Positions 44,356-53,939 of a stretch of DNA of 64,000 bases are shown piece by piece. Source of the stretch: Roseovarius sp. M141 (GTDB lineage: Bacteria > Pseudomonadota > Alphaproteobacteria > Rhodobacterales > Rhodobacteraceae). The notes under the pieces were generated by a model. It searched no databases and was not told the origin of the DNA. It saw only the letters and a program-made list of their open reading frames with translations. The position numbers were made by a program, and so were the translations under genes. How positions within the stretch are numbered: position 1 is the first letter of the stretch; every line of letters begins with the position of its first letter. The DNA lies in contig NZ_VCNH01000001.1 of the NCBI RefSeq assembly GCF_024355225.1, positions 173,315 to 237,314 on the forward strand, given 5' to 3'.

Positions 44356-45552
44356 ATGGCAGGTCACGAAATCCATGACGCGAACACCCCTGAGAGCGAG
44401 GCACAAGAGGTCCCGCAACAGGCGCGGGGTCAAGGCCTGAGCCGCCGGAACCTTCTTGTCGGTTCGGCTGGAGTGACACTCGGAAGCATGGCCGGCGCAT
44501 CGGCGACCATTGCGCAGAGCAATCAGTCGGGTGCAGGATCCCGTATGCGCCCCGCTGCGAGTCTGGGCGACCGGATCTACAGCGCTAACCCAAGTCATCC
44601 CGGCATGGCCGACGTGAGCGAAAATCCCGCGAACGTACCGTCGCCGATCACCCGGACCGAACCCGCCACGGTACGGATCGAGTTGGAGACGATCGAAATC
44701 GAGGCCCATCTCGATACCAACAGCCGTTTTCGGTTCTGGACTTTCAATGGCACCGTGCCCGGCCCCTTCCAGCGCGTACGTCTGGGCGATACCGTCGAGG
44801 TCTACCTCAAGAACAACGAGGACAGCTGGTTCGCCCACAACGTCGATTTCCACGCTGTGACAGGTCCTGGCGGCGGCGCGTCTCTGGGTGCGCCCGGCCC
44901 GGGAGAAAGCTACAGCTTCAAGTTCAAGGCGCTGAACCCCGGCCTTTACGTCTATCACTGCGCGGTTGCTCCCGTGGCGCTCCATATTGCCAACGGGATG
45001 TACGGCCTCATCCTGGTTGAACCCGAAGAGGGGCTGACCCCAGTCGATCGCGAATTCTATGTGATGCAGGGCGAAATCTATACCGAAGAACCATTTGGCA
45101 GCGTCGGAGTGTTGACTGAAAGCTACGACAAGCTGATTGACGAACGTGCCGAATATCTCGTCTTCAACGGGCATGTCGGAGCGTTGACAGATCACTATCC
45201 CTTGCAGGCCAAAGTGGGCGAGACGGTTCGCATTTACTTTGGCGTTGGCGGTCCGAACTATACCTCCGTCTTCCAAGTAATCGGCGAGATATTCGACAAA
45301 GCCTATTTGCACGGCTCGCTGATTTCGCCGCCTCTCGAAAGTGTGCAGACCATCGTGGTGCCTCCGGGAGGCTCGGGAATCGTCGAGTTCAAGTGCGAGG
45401 TGCCGGGGCGTTTCGTGCTCGTCGATCACGCGCTGTCGCGTGCCGAGCGCGGTCTCGCCGGTTACCTCATCGTCGAAGGCGACGAAAACCCCGACATATT
45501 CTCATCCCTGGACGAGACACCCGGCGCGGCTGGCCCAGACGATCCCGAGTGA
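44356..45552 (+). CDS. nirK: copper-containing nitrite reductase-like protein (NirK family), catalytic His replaced
   Basis: 398 aa. A Tat signal (SRRNLLVGSAG, about residues 29-39) precedes two cupredoxin domains. Type 1 ligands His161, Cys202, His210, Met215 and type 2 ligands His166, His201, His358 are all present, and the catalytic Asp is Asp164 (HNVDFHA). In NirK/AniA the second catalytic residue is the His in the FHVIGEIFD motif; here it is Gln307 (FQVIGEIFD). Nitrite reduction may be impaired or the substrate different. AAAGGAG precedes the ATG. Confidence 0.82.
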   Translation: MAGHEIHDANTPESEAQEVPQQARGQGLSRRNLLVGSAGVTLGSMAGASATIAQSNQSGAGSRMRPAASLGDRIYSANPSHPGMADVSENPANVPSPITRTEPATVRIELETIEIEAHLDTNSRFRFWTFNGTVPGPFQRVRLGDTVEVYLKNNEDSWFAHNVDFHAVTGPGGGASLGAPGPGESYSFKFKALNPGLYVYHCAVAPVALHIANGMYGLILVEPEEGLTPVDREFYVMQGEIYTEEPFGSVGVLTESYDKLIDERAEYLVFNGHVGALTDHYPLQAKVGETVRIYFGVGGPNYTSVFQVIGEIFDKAYLHGSLISPPLESVQTIVVPPGGSGIVEFKCEVPGRFVLVDHALSRAERGLAGYLIVEGDENPDIFSSLDETPGAAGPDDPE

Positions 45553-45630
45553 TCTTACTGCCCCCGCCGTTGATCGCAGCGGGGGAAACGCAAATGGCGA
45601 AATTGAGCGTAAAGAGAAAGCGAGCAGCAC

Positions 45631-45882
45631 ATGACCCCGGATGACTCCCACCAGATCGAGCCGACCCGGCCCCCAAAACCCGCGCAATCCTTCTGGCGGT
45701 CGCGTTTCGGGATCAGCCTCATTATCGCGCTTGCGATTGCCGCGATTCTGCTCGGGTTCGAGCACCGGATCCACATCTTTGCCGGTAACGGTTTTCTCGC
45801 GCTTCTTCTGCTCGGCTGTGTCGTCATGCATCTGTTCATGCACGGCGGACATGGCGGCCACGGGGGTGGTGACAAATCATGA
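45631..45882 (+). CDS. DUF2933 small membrane protein
   Basis: 83 aa. Pro-rich cytosolic start, two hydrophobic segments (about residues 28-45 and 50-68), then a His/Gly-rich end (MHLFMHGGHGGHGGG). The stop overlaps the methyltransferase start (ATGA). DUF2933 proteins are regular neighbours of this methyltransferase family and copper genes. Function unknown; metal binding by the His tail is plausible. Confidence 0.8.
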   Translation: MTPDDSHQIEPTRPPKPAQSFWRSRFGISLIIALAIAAILLGFEHRIHIFAGNGFLALLLLGCVVMHLFMHGGHGGHGGGDKS

Positions 45883-46529
45883 TCGACACTCCCGGCTATG
45901 GCTTGTGGCTGTTCGCACTGCTCAATGCCGCGATCTTCATCATGTTCGCATTTAGCTTCTTCAAGCCGCAGACAGCGCGCGACTGGCGCAGCTTCGGGGC
46001 TTTCAGCGCGTTCCTCGTTGCTCTTTTCTCGGAAATGTATGGTTTTCCGTTAACCATCTATCTGCTGTCCGGTTGGCTGCAGACCCGTTTCCCGGGGGTC
46101 GATTGGTTTTCCCATGATGCCGGGCACCTGCCGGAAATGATGTTTGGCTGGCAGGCCAATCCGCATTTCGGCCCCTTCCACATGCTCAGCTTCGTGTTGA
46201 TCGGGCTTGGGTTCTGGATGATCTCGGCGGCGTGGCGGGTGCTTTATCAGGCGCAGCGAAGCGGAGCACTGGCCACGACCGGGCCCTACGCACGTGTCCG
46301 TCATCCGCAATATGTGGGGTTCGTTCTGGTGCTGACAGGGTTTCTTGTTCAGTGGCCGACCCTGCTGACGCTCGCGATGTATCCGGTGCTGATCTGGATG
46401 TACGTGCGGCTGGCCCGTGCAGAAGAGCGCGAGACGCGGGCGCAATTCGGCGGTCAATTTGATGCCTACGCCCGAAATGTCCCCGCGTTCATTCCATCTT
46501 TGGGGCCGACCTCAAAGCAAACAAACTAA
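45879..46529 (+). CDS. isoprenylcysteine carboxyl methyltransferase-family membrane protein, copy 2
   Basis: 216 aa, five to six helices, with GPYARVRHPQYVGF (about residues 131-144) and RAEERETRAQFGGQFDAY (about 176-193) as SAM-binding ICMT/PEMT signature. It shares EMYGFPLTIYLL with the copy at 15007. Coupled to DUF2933 by ATGA. Possibly methylates a membrane lipid or quinone-like substrate during metal or redox stress; not established. Confidence 0.78.
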   Translation: MIDTPGYGLWLFALLNAAIFIMFAFSFFKPQTARDWRSFGAFSAFLVALFSEMYGFPLTIYLLSGWLQTRFPGVDWFSHDAGHLPEMMFGWQANPHFGPFHMLSFVLIGLGFWMISAAWRVLYQAQRSGALATTGPYARVRHPQYVGFVLVLTGFLVQWPTLLTLAMYPVLIWMYVRLARAEERETRAQFGGQFDAYARNVPAFIPSLGPTSKQTN

Positions 46530-46544
46530 AGGGGAGCGATAAAA

Positions 46545-47996
46545 GTGCCGAACAAACAACTGGAGAAAACACCCGATGATGATCAGATCCTCGAATCGCG
46601 TTTTCCGACCGCCTACACGATCCTCTTCGCGTTGATCATCCTGATCGCTGCACTGACATGGATCATCCCCGCCGGCCAATATGAACGTGTGATGGATGCC
46701 GCTTTGGACCGCGAGGTTGCCGTTGCAGGCAGTTACGCGCTGGTCGAGCGCAACCCGCAGGGCTTTGTCGATGTGATGCTGGCGCCTATCGCCGGATTCT
46801 ATGATCCCGACAGCTATGCCGCCAACGCGATCGACGTTGCGCTGTTCGTGCTGTTTCTGGGTGGTTTTCTGGGTGTCGTGAACGCCACCGGCGCCGTTGA
46901 TACCGGCATCAGGGCAGCCATGACCCGCATGAAAGGTCGCGAGATCTGGATGATTCCGATCCTGATGACGCTGTTTGCGCTTGGCGGCACGACCTATGGC
47001 ATGGCCGAGGAAACGCTGGCGTTTTACGCCATTTTGATCCCCGTAATGATCGCCGCAGGCTATGACGCCGTCACAGGTGTCGCGGTCATACTGATTGGCG
47101 CCGGCATTGGCGTTCTGGGATCGACGATCAACCCATTTGCAACGGTCATTGCGTCCGATGCGGCAGGCATTCCCTTTACCGACGGTATCGCGCTGCGGCT
47201 GATCCTTCTGGTCGCGGGCCTTGCCATCTGCGCCGCCTTCGTCATGCGCTACGCCGCACGGGTCAAGGCCGATCCTTCCCGCTCGGTCGTGGCGCATCAG
47301 GCCGAGGCACACAAGCGTCTGTTCCTTCAGGACGCCAAGGAGGGCGAGGTGGATGACGTCCTGTCCGGCACCCAAAAACTGGTGTTGATCCTCTTTGCGG
47401 CGACGTTTGCCGTAATGATCTGGGGCGTGGCCAGTCAGGATTGGTGGATGGCCCGCATGGGCGCGCTGTTCCTTGGCGCCGCCATCGTCACCGGCGTGAT
47501 CGCCCGCATGGGCGAGAAGAAACTGACCGGCAGTTTCGTCGACGGCGCGCGTGACCTTCTGGGCGTGGCGCTGGTCATTGGACTGGCGCGCGGGATCGTC
47601 GTCATCATGGAGCAGGGCATGATCGCCGACACGATCCTGCACAGCGCCGAGCAGACATTGGCCGGCGTGGGCGAGTTGGCCTTCATCAACCTGATGTTCT
47701 GGATCGAGGCAGGGATGAGTTTTCTCGTGCCGTCCTCATCAGGCCTCGCTGTCCTCTCGATGCCCATCCTCGCGCCGTTGGCCGATTTTGCCAATGTGGG
47801 CCGCGATCTGGTGGTCACCGCGTATCAATCGGCCAACGGCCTTGTGAACCTGATCAATCCGACCTTTGCGGTGGTGATCGGCGGGCTGGCGATTGGCCGG
47901 GTGTCCTATGACCGCTGGCTGGTGTTCATCTGGCCGCTGCTGGTTCTGCTCATCATTCTGATTACGGTGGCGATCAGCATCGCCGCCATTCTCTGA
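46545..47996 (+). CDS. YfcC-family transporter, probable arginine/ornithine exchanger (ArcD-like)
   Basis: 483 aa with about 12 membrane helices in the YfcC/DcuC plan (MPNKQLEK start, GGTTYGMAEETLAFY about residues 146-160, and SSSGLAVLSMPILAPLADF near the end). GTG start with GGGGAG about 8 bp upstream. It lies 15 bp upstream of arcA, so arginine import with ornithine or citrulline export is the likely role, replacing the classical ArcD permease. Confidence 0.8.
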   Translation: MPNKQLEKTPDDDQILESRFPTAYTILFALIILIAALTWIIPAGQYERVMDAALDREVAVAGSYALVERNPQGFVDVMLAPIAGFYDPDSYAANAIDVALFVLFLGGFLGVVNATGAVDTGIRAAMTRMKGREIWMIPILMTLFALGGTTYGMAEETLAFYAILIPVMIAAGYDAVTGVAVILIGAGIGVLGSTINPFATVIASDAAGIPFTDGIALRLILLVAGLAICAAFVMRYAARVKADPSRSVVAHQAEAHKRLFLQDAKEGEVDDVLSGTQKLVLILFAATFAVMIWGVASQDWWMARMGALFLGAAIVTGVIARMGEKKLTGSFVDGARDLLGVALVIGLARGIVVIMEQGMIADTILHSAEQTLAGVGELAFINLMFWIEAGMSFLVPSSSGLAVLSMPILAPLADFANVGRDLVVTAYQSANGLVNLINPTFAVVIGGLAIGRVSYDRWLVFIWPLLVLLIILITVAISIAAIL

Positions 47997-48011
47997 GACA
48001 AGGAAAATACC

Positions 48012-49241
48012 ATGACTGATCATAAACTCGGCGTTCATTCTGAGTCCGGTAAACTTCGGCAGGTGATTATCTGCCGCCCCGGCCTGGCCCATCGCCGCCT
48101 GACACCGGATAATTGCGAAGACCTGCTGTTCGACGATGTGTTCTGGGTCAAGCAGGGCCAGAAGGATCACGATGCCTTTGCGCAGGCGATGACCGATGAG
48201 GGCGTCGAGGTGCTGGAAACCGGCGCGTTGCTGGCCGAGACGATGGAGATCCCCGAGGCGCGCAAATGGGTGCTGGACCACCGCATCGCCGCCATTCATG
48301 TCGGCGTTGGAATGCGCCGCGAGCTGCGCGAGTGGATGGACGAGCTGCCGGGTGCGGAGTTGTCGAAATGGCTGATCGGCGGGCTGACCGTGGCCGATGT
48401 GCCGTTCGAGGCGACCGGCATGTTTGGTGCCTATCTGGGCAAGCACGGCTTCATCCTGCCGCCATTGCCCAACTTCCTGTTCACCCGCGACAATTCGGCC
48501 TGGATCTATGGCGGCGTCACGCTGAACCCGATGTATTGGCAGGCGCGTCGCCCCGAAACGCTGCTGACTGCCGCGATCTATGAATACCACCCCAAATTCA
48601 AGGGCCAGGTCGAGGTGATCTGGGGCGATCCGCTGAAGGATTACGGCCTTGCCACGCTGGAAGGCGGCGACCAGATGCCGGTCGGCAACGGCGTCGTTCT
48701 GGTCGGCATGGGTGAGCGGACGTCGCCGCAGGCCGTGGGCCTTCTGGCGCAGGCGCTGTTCGACCAGGGCCGGGCGGAACGTGTCGTCGCCTGCCAGATG
48801 CCCAAATCGCGCGCGGCGATGCATCTGGACACGGTGTTCACTTTTTGCGGCGGCGATGTCGTTACCAGCTTCAAGGATGTGGCCGATGAGATGACCTGCT
48901 ATGACCTGCATCCCGGCGAGGGCGGCAAGCCGCTGGATATGCGGCACGACAAACGCCCGATGTTCGACGTTGTGGCCGATGTCATGGGCTTCAAGAAGCT
49001 GAACGTCGTCGATACCGGCGGCGATAACCCGTTCGAGCAATCGCGCGAGCAGTGGAACGACGGCAATAACGTGCTGGCGCTGCGCCCCGGTGTGGTGATG
49101 GGCTACGACCGCAACGATGACACCAACGCCGCCCTGCGCGCCGAAGGCATCGAAGTGATCGAGATGCCGGGCGCCGAGTTGGGCCGGGGCAGGGGCGGCA
49201 GCCGCTGCATGTCCTGCCCGACCATCCGCGATGCGGTTTAA
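48012..49241 (+). CDS. arcA: arginine deiminase ArcA
   Basis: 409 aa. Guanidine-group-modifying fold with [15 protein letters not shown] at the start, [12 protein letters not shown] (about residues 158-169), and the catalytic Cys399 in GGSRCMSCP. Converts arginine to citrulline and ammonia in the cytosol, first step of the fermentative pathway. Followed by arcB after 15 bp. Confidence 0.95.
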   Translation: MTDHKLGVHSESGKLRQVIICRPGLAHRRLTPDNCEDLLFDDVFWVKQGQKDHDAFAQAMTDEGVEVLETGALLAETMEIPEARKWVLDHRIAAIHVGVGMRRELREWMDELPGAELSKWLIGGLTVADVPFEATGMFGAYLGKHGFILPPLPNFLFTRDNSAWIYGGVTLNPMYWQARRPETLLTAAIYEYHPKFKGQVEVIWGDPLKDYGLATLEGGDQMPVGNGVVLVGMGERTSPQAVGLLAQALFDQGRAERVVACQMPKSRAAMHLDTVFTFCGGDVVTSFKDVADEMTCYDLHPGEGGKPLDMRHDKRPMFDVVADVMGFKKLNVVDTGGDNPFEQSREQWNDGNNVLALRPGVVMGYDRNDDTNAALRAEGIEVIEMPGAELGRGRGGSRCMSCPTIRDAV

Positions 49242-49256
49242 AAAGGAGTTAACGAT

Positions 49257-50258
49257 ATGGCTTTCAATCTGAAAAATCGCAGCTTCCTGACCCTGCGCGA
49301 CTTTACCCCTGCCGAGATTGCATTTTTGCTCAAGCTGTCGGCAGATCTCAAGTCTGCCAAATACGCCGGCACCGAGGTCGAGACGCTGAAAGGCAAGGAA
49401 ATCGCACTGATTTTTGAAAAAGACAGCACGCGCACCCGCGTAGGCTTTGAGGTGGCAGCCCATGATCAGGGCGCGACGGTCACATATCTTGGCCCCTCGG
49501 GCACCCATATCGGCGGCAAGGAAACGGTCAAGGATACCGCGCGCGTTTTGGGCCGGGTGTATGATGCGATCGAATATCGCGGATTTGGTCAAAAGATCGT
49601 CGAGGAGCTGGCCGAATGGTCCGGCGTGCCGGTCTATAACGGGCTGACGGACGAATTTCACCCGACGCAGATCCTGGCCGATTTCCTGACCATGCAGGAA
49701 CACGGCGAAAAACCGCTGCGCGAGGTCGCGTACTGCTTCATGGGGGACGCGGGCAACAACATGGGCGACAGCCTGCTGATCGGCGGGGCCAAAATGGGCA
49801 TGGATGTGCGGCTCTGCGCGCCGAAATCGCTGTGGCCCGAGCAGTCGATTCAGGACGAGGCGCGATTGGTGGCGGCGGACACCGGCGCGCGTATCACGAT
49901 CACCGAAGGTGTGGACGAGGCCGTGCGCGGCGTCGATTTCGTCTATACCGACGTCTGGGTGTCTATGGGCGAGAGCAAGGACAAATGGGCCGAGCGGATC
50001 GAGCTGCTGAAACCCTATCAGGTCAATGCCGAAATCATGGCAAAGACGGGCAATCCGCGCGCGAAATTCATGCATTGCCTGCCGGCCTTCCACAACACCG
50101 ACACCGATGTCGGCAAGGACATCAAGGAGCAGTTCGGCCTTGATGCGATGGAAGTCACGGAGGAGGTGTTCGAAAGCCCGGCCTCTATCGTCTTTGATCA
50201 GGCGGAAAACCGGATGCACACGATCAAGGCGGTCCTTGTCGCCACATTGGGGGGCTAG
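49257..50258 (+). CDS. arcB: ornithine carbamoyltransferase, catabolic type (ArcB)
   Basis: 333 aa. Carbamoyl-phosphate site [17 protein letters not shown] (about residues 57-73; STRTR core), ornithine site [14 protein letters not shown] and [16 protein letters not shown]. The context with arcA and arcC indicates the catabolic direction, citrulline plus phosphate to ornithine and carbamoyl phosphate. AAAGGAG precedes the ATG, and arcC starts 3 bp after the stop. Confidence 0.95.
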   Translation: MAFNLKNRSFLTLRDFTPAEIAFLLKLSADLKSAKYAGTEVETLKGKEIALIFEKDSTRTRVGFEVAAHDQGATVTYLGPSGTHIGGKETVKDTARVLGRVYDAIEYRGFGQKIVEELAEWSGVPVYNGLTDEFHPTQILADFLTMQEHGEKPLREVAYCFMGDAGNNMGDSLLIGGAKMGMDVRLCAPKSLWPEQSIQDEARLVAADTGARITITEGVDEAVRGVDFVYTDVWVSMGESKDKWAERIELLKPYQVNAEIMAKTGNPRAKFMHCLPAFHNTDTDVGKDIKEQFGLDAMEVTEEVFESPASIVFDQAENRMHTIKAVLVATLGG

Positions 50259-50261
50259 AAT

Positions 50262-51182
50262 ATGCTGGTCGTTGCAGCCCTTGGCGGCAATGCGCTGCTG
50301 GAACGCGGTCAGCCTTTGACGGCGGCAAACCAGCGCGCGAATGCGCGCATTGCCGCCACGTCGCTGGCCGAAATCGTGCGCGCCGGCCATGATCTGGTGA
50401 TCACCCACGGCAACGGCCCGCAGGTCGGGCTGCTGGCGCTGCAAGGCGCGGCCTACAAGCCCGATGAGGCCTATCCGCTGGACGTTCTGGGGGCCGAAAC
50501 CGGCGGTATGATCGGCTACATGATCGAGCAGGAGCTGGAGAACGCGCTGGACCATTCACGGCCCGTCGCCACCTTGCTGACGCAGGTGATCGTGGATGCG
50601 CGCGACCCGGCGTTTCAAAACCCGACCAAGTATATCGGCCCGGTTTACGAGCGCGAAGAGGCCGAGGCGCGCGCCAAGGCCGCAGGCTGGACCATTGCAC
50701 AGGACGGCGACAAATGGCGCCGCGTCGTCGCCTCGCCAAAGCCGATGGAAATCCCAGATATCCGTGTTTTGAAACTGCTGTTGGATCAGAACGTCATCAT
50801 CATCTGCACCGGCGGTGGCGGCATCCCGGTCCTGCGCGGCAAGGATGGCAGCCTGACCGGCGTCGAGGCGGTCATCGACAAGGACGCCGCCAGCGCCCTT
50901 CTGGCGCAGGAATTGGGGGCGGAAGTGCTATTGTTGCTGACCGATGTTGACGCCGTCTACCGCGATTTTGGATCGGACAAGGCGACAAAACTATCATGGC
51001 TGTCACCGCAAGACGCTCTGCAATTCGATGCGCCCGCGGGTTCGATGGCCCCGAAACTGGAGGCAGCGGCAGCTTTTGCCGCGGCGGGTGGTTTGGCGGG
51101 CATCGGGCGATTGCAGGACTCGGTCGAAATCATGAACGAGGCCGCAGGCACACAAATTTTAGAACGGAACCCGGGCAGGTGA
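50262..51182 (+). CDS. arcC: carbamate kinase ArcC
   Basis: 306 aa amino-acid-kinase fold. It opens LVVAALGGNALLERGQ (residues 2-17), with THGNGPQVGLLALQ (about 47-60), CTGGGGIPVLR and EAVIDKDAASALLA. It makes ATP from carbamoyl phosphate and ADP, the energy-yielding last step of the arginine deiminase pathway. The stop is followed by 65 bp to a cytochrome c gene. Confidence 0.95.
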   Translation: MLVVAALGGNALLERGQPLTAANQRANARIAATSLAEIVRAGHDLVITHGNGPQVGLLALQGAAYKPDEAYPLDVLGAETGGMIGYMIEQELENALDHSRPVATLLTQVIVDARDPAFQNPTKYIGPVYEREEAEARAKAAGWTIAQDGDKWRRVVASPKPMEIPDIRVLKLLLDQNVIIICTGGGGIPVLRGKDGSLTGVEAVIDKDAASALLAQELGAEVLLLLTDVDAVYRDFGSDKATKLSWLSPQDALQFDAPAGSMAPKLEAAAAFAAAGGLAGIGRLQDSVEIMNEAAGTQILERNPGR

Positions 51183-51247
51183 AAAGGGCGGTGTCAGGAA
51201 AGAACTAAACGCACAAAAAGACCCCCTCAGAGCGAAAGGAAAAAACG

Positions 51248-51748
51248 ATGGGAATTCTTAGATATAGAGCGGCGACCGTTAGCGTGGCAGTTATGGCAAC
51301 AGCATTTATGTTGATCGGCGCCTCGGCTGAGGCCGACTCTCATTCAATGGAAATGTCGGGCGCGATGATGGCCACCGGGCTCATGATGCCGCAGATGGAT
51401 GCCGCCAAAGGCCGGCAGCTGTTCGCCTCGAAGGGATGTGTCGTCTGCCATTCAGTGAACGGAATTGGTGGTCAGGATGCCCGGTCGCTGGACGCCGAAA
51501 ACATGGATCTGCCGATGAACCCCTTCGACTTTGCCGCCAACATGTGGCGCGGTGCTGAAACGATGGTGTCATTGCAGCGCGAAGAGTTGGGCGACGTGAT
51601 CCAGATTTCAGGTCAGGAACTGGCACATATCATCGCGTTCGTCCACGATCCGAAAGAACAGTCTCAGTTCACGGGTGCCGAGATCCCGGACGATGTGAAA
51701 GAGATGATGGAGCACCACGAAACCGAAGCGGAAGGTGCCCACGACTGA
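51248..51748 (+). CDS. membrane-anchored or periplasmic c-type cytochrome
   Basis: 166 aa. Signal or anchor (about residues 8-29), a Met-rich linker (MEMSGAMMATGLMMPQM), and one haem site CVVCH (Cys 64 to His 68). Candidate axial Met residues lie in MDLPMNPF (about 89-96). A His/Glu-rich tail follows. Such monohaem cytochromes are possible electron donors to copper nitrite reductases; the pairing here is inferred from proximity only. Confidence 0.8.
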   Translation: MGILRYRAATVSVAVMATAFMLIGASAEADSHSMEMSGAMMATGLMMPQMDAAKGRQLFASKGCVVCHSVNGIGGQDARSLDAENMDLPMNPFDFAANMWRGAETMVSLQREELGDVIQISGQELAHIIAFVHDPKEQSQFTGAEIPDDVKEMMEHHETEAEGAHD

Positions 51749-51812
51749 GCCCACGGCGCCCGGGATGTTGTCGACACCCTGCCGAGCACATCCCGCAGAT
51801 AAGGAGACCAGA

Positions 51813-52505
51813 TTGCAAGCTCAGGACATCATGACGAAAAATGTAATTTCAGCCGCTGCTGATACTACAGTGGAGGAAGTGACCGCACTTATGATGAAAA
51901 ATCACATAAGTGCAGTGCCGATCCTGGACAATGATGGAGCCATCATCGGGCTTGTCAGCGAAGGCGATTTGATGCGCCGGGTCGAAGGGTCTGGAAAGAC
52001 CAACAAGTCGTGGTGGCTTTCACTGTTTTCGGGGTCCAACGACACGGTGACGGACTTCATCGCGATGCGTGGTCGCCGCGCGAAGGATGTCATGACCCGA
52101 GACATCAAAGTCGTAGCCCCCGACACGGCGGTCGCAGACATTGCGCGTTTGCTCGAAGAAAAGCGGATCAAACGCGTTCCTGTTGTCGAAGACGGCCGAA
52201 TGGTCGGCATCGTCAGTCGGGCCAACCTGATGCAGGCGCTTGCGACAGCGCCCATCGTGACTCTTAAAACGTCAACCAGCGACCGCGAAAAACGCGAGAT
52301 TGTTCTGGCGGCACTGGCGCAAGTACCGGGGCTTACTCCTGTGCAACTCAACGTCGTCGTAGAGGGCGGTCGCGTGGATGTCTGGGGCCTTGTCGGATCG
52401 GACGCCGAGGAAGACGCCGCACGCGTGGCGCTCGATAACATCGATGGGCTCGGCGAGGTTTCGATCAATTTTGACCGGATACCAAGCTACGCTTGGATCG
52501 TTTAG
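51813..52505 (+). CDS. CBS-pair protein with C-terminal BON-like domain
   Basis: 230 aa. CBS domain 1 (QAQDIMTKNVISAA, about residues 2-60), CBS domain 2 (AKDVMTRDIKVVAP, about 90-150) and a BON-like domain (about 165-225). The TTG start is inferred from AAGGAGA 8 bp upstream and from alignment with the copy at 20562, whose ATG is at the same site. CBS pairs often sense AMP/ATP; the target is unknown. Last gene before DUF6629. Confidence 0.82.
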   Translation: MQAQDIMTKNVISAAADTTVEEVTALMMKNHISAVPILDNDGAIIGLVSEGDLMRRVEGSGKTNKSWWLSLFSGSNDTVTDFIAMRGRRAKDVMTRDIKVVAPDTAVADIARLLEEKRIKRVPVVEDGRMVGIVSRANLMQALATAPIVTLKTSTSDREKREIVLAALAQVPGLTPVQLNVVVEGGRVDVWGLVGSDAEEDAARVALDNIDGLGEVSINFDRIPSYAWIV

Positions 52506-52566
52506 GATCTGATGTAATTCCGGTACGCAACTCAACCTGCGCTAAACTGCCCGTGACGATCGCAGT

Positions 52567-52584
52567 TTGAAGGATAATTCAAAG
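52567..52584. promoter_or_regulatory. TTTGAA-N6-TTCAAA palindrome overlapping a ribosome binding site
   Basis: An 18-bp dyad with 6-bp arms lies directly before the ATG at 52586 and contains the AAGGAT ribosome binding sequence. It could be an operator or a hairpin limiting translation; chance is possible. Confidence 0.3.
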
Positions 52585-52585
52585 C

Positions 52586-53272
52586 ATGTGCCTCTCAGCA
52601 GAAGTAAGCTTTGCCGCCAGCGTCTTTCTTGTCGGAGGCGGCGCATTCGCCACTTGGAAAGCCACACAGATTAACATGCGATATCTGCCCGTCGCCCTGA
52701 TGCCGCTCTTTGCAGGTCTTCAACAATTCATGGAAGGCAACGTCTGGGTTGGCGTCAACGGAGGCGATCCTTTCACCGTACTTTGGGGGGCGATGGGTTT
52801 CATCTTTTTCACTTGGTTCATGTGGCCAATCTGGATACCCATTTCCGTCTATGTTCTGGAACCGCCCGATAGTCCGCGCAAGAAACTGTTCCTGACATTC
52901 GCGGCGATAGGGATCGCGTTCGGACTGCTGCTTTACGTGCCACATGTGATCAATCCCGATTGGATCGAGGTCAGCGTCAATCAGGATTCGCTGGCCTATG
53001 AAGGAACGATGCTGCTGGACTACCTGATGCCGCGCTGGATGACCTATGTGATCTATCTGTCCCTGATCATCGCGCCGCCGTTGATGTCGCGCTATCTGCA
53101 CATGCGGTTCTTCGGCGGCACAATCATCGCCGTCGTGGTCGTCGACATCCTACTGCTGCGCTATGCCTATATCTCGTTCTTCTGTCTGCTGGCGGGTCTG
53201 GGGACGCTGCACCTGATCTATATCATCCTGCGCAACAAATGCGCCCGGGAGTGCCCGATGCTTTTTGCGTAG
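52586..53272 (+). CDS. DUF6629 membrane protein
   Basis: 228 aa with seven hydrophobic segments. The start MCLSAEVSFAASVFLVGGGA and internal FAGLQQFMEG match the family of seven-helix proteins beginning MCxSAxASF. The end contains a CxxxC pair (KCARECPM). Role unknown. It is monocistronic or ends the operon; the remnants of IS66 follow. Confidence 0.8.
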   Translation: MCLSAEVSFAASVFLVGGGAFATWKATQINMRYLPVALMPLFAGLQQFMEGNVWVGVNGGDPFTVLWGAMGFIFFTWFMWPIWIPISVYVLEPPDSPRKKLFLTFAAIGIAFGLLLYVPHVINPDWIEVSVNQDSLAYEGTMLLDYLMPRWMTYVIYLSLIIAPPLMSRYLHMRFFGGTIIAVVVVDILLLRYAYISFFCLLAGLGTLHLIYIILRNKCARECPMLFA

Positions 53273-53609
53273 CGGCTGTCACGGCGACGGCGCGTTCAGT
53301 GTCACTCTGATGGCCGTTGCCGCCGACGACATGCGTTTCCAAAGGCGTCACTTCTTTAACTATCTCCGGGCCATTGAGCAACATCAGGAACCTGCAAGGA
53401 GAGAAGCAACCGGCCAAAATCTGACATTTTCTAAATGAATTGAGATGTCTCCGTTCCAAGAGTAAACAATTGCTTTCTTCAATCCTCTTTGCAGCTTTCG
53501 CCATCTTATCGTAAGCGGCGGTTCCGCGCCATTGATATTTGACTTGCAGGCTGAACGCTTCGTCATGGCATGTCGGATTCCGGAGTTCGTCAGGGACTAC
53601 CCAACGAGC
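53273..53609. other. region with no recognised gene
   Basis: Short frames on both strands lack ribosome binding sites and conserved motifs. It separates the intact DUF6629 gene from transposon scraps. Confidence 0.4.
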
Positions 53610-53810
53610 TCATTCTGTGTGGGGAACCTGTCTGACATAGGCCCATCGCATCAGCGTATCGTTGTCCTTGTCGCGATGACCGTTTGCCAGCTTCGTGAAC
53701 AGATCCTTCATGTAGGCATATGGTTCGACACCATTCATTTTGTAAGAGCCGATGAGGCTTGCGAAGCACTCCCATTTACGGCCGATACTGGTGAAAAACT
53801 CACCGTGCAC
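53610..53810 (-). pseudogene. IS66 transposase C-terminal fragment
   Basis: About 66 codons with FASLIGSYKMNGVEPYAYMK and LMRWAY, the IS66 C-terminal domain (consensus ASLIETCKLNGVEPYAY, LLPWAY). It is separated from the core fragment at 53940 by about 130 bp of unrelated sequence. Confidence 0.75.
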
Positions 53811-53888
53811 CTTCGCAGCTCACTTTAGGAGAATTCTGCCCTGCTGAATCGTCAGACGGGGCCATATCTGGGGTAAAAGAGCGTGATA

Positions 53889-53912
53889 GCAGAAAGCTTG
53901 TTCGCTTTCTGC
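53889..53912. repeat. perfect 9-bp stem hairpin inside the IS66 gap
   Basis: GCAGAAAGC, loop TTGTTC, GCTTTCTGC. It lies between two pieces of the same IS66 gene and may be the footprint of a lost insertion. Confidence 0.4.
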
Positions 53913-53939
53913 GACCAGATCTAACATCGCTGGAGTTTT

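Noticed and set aside
47739..50555. 938-codon open frame antisense to arcABC
   Set aside because: High GC gives long antisense frames. The sense strand has three canonical enzymes, and the antisense product has no recognisable motif and is rich in His/Arg/Gln typical of shadow frames.
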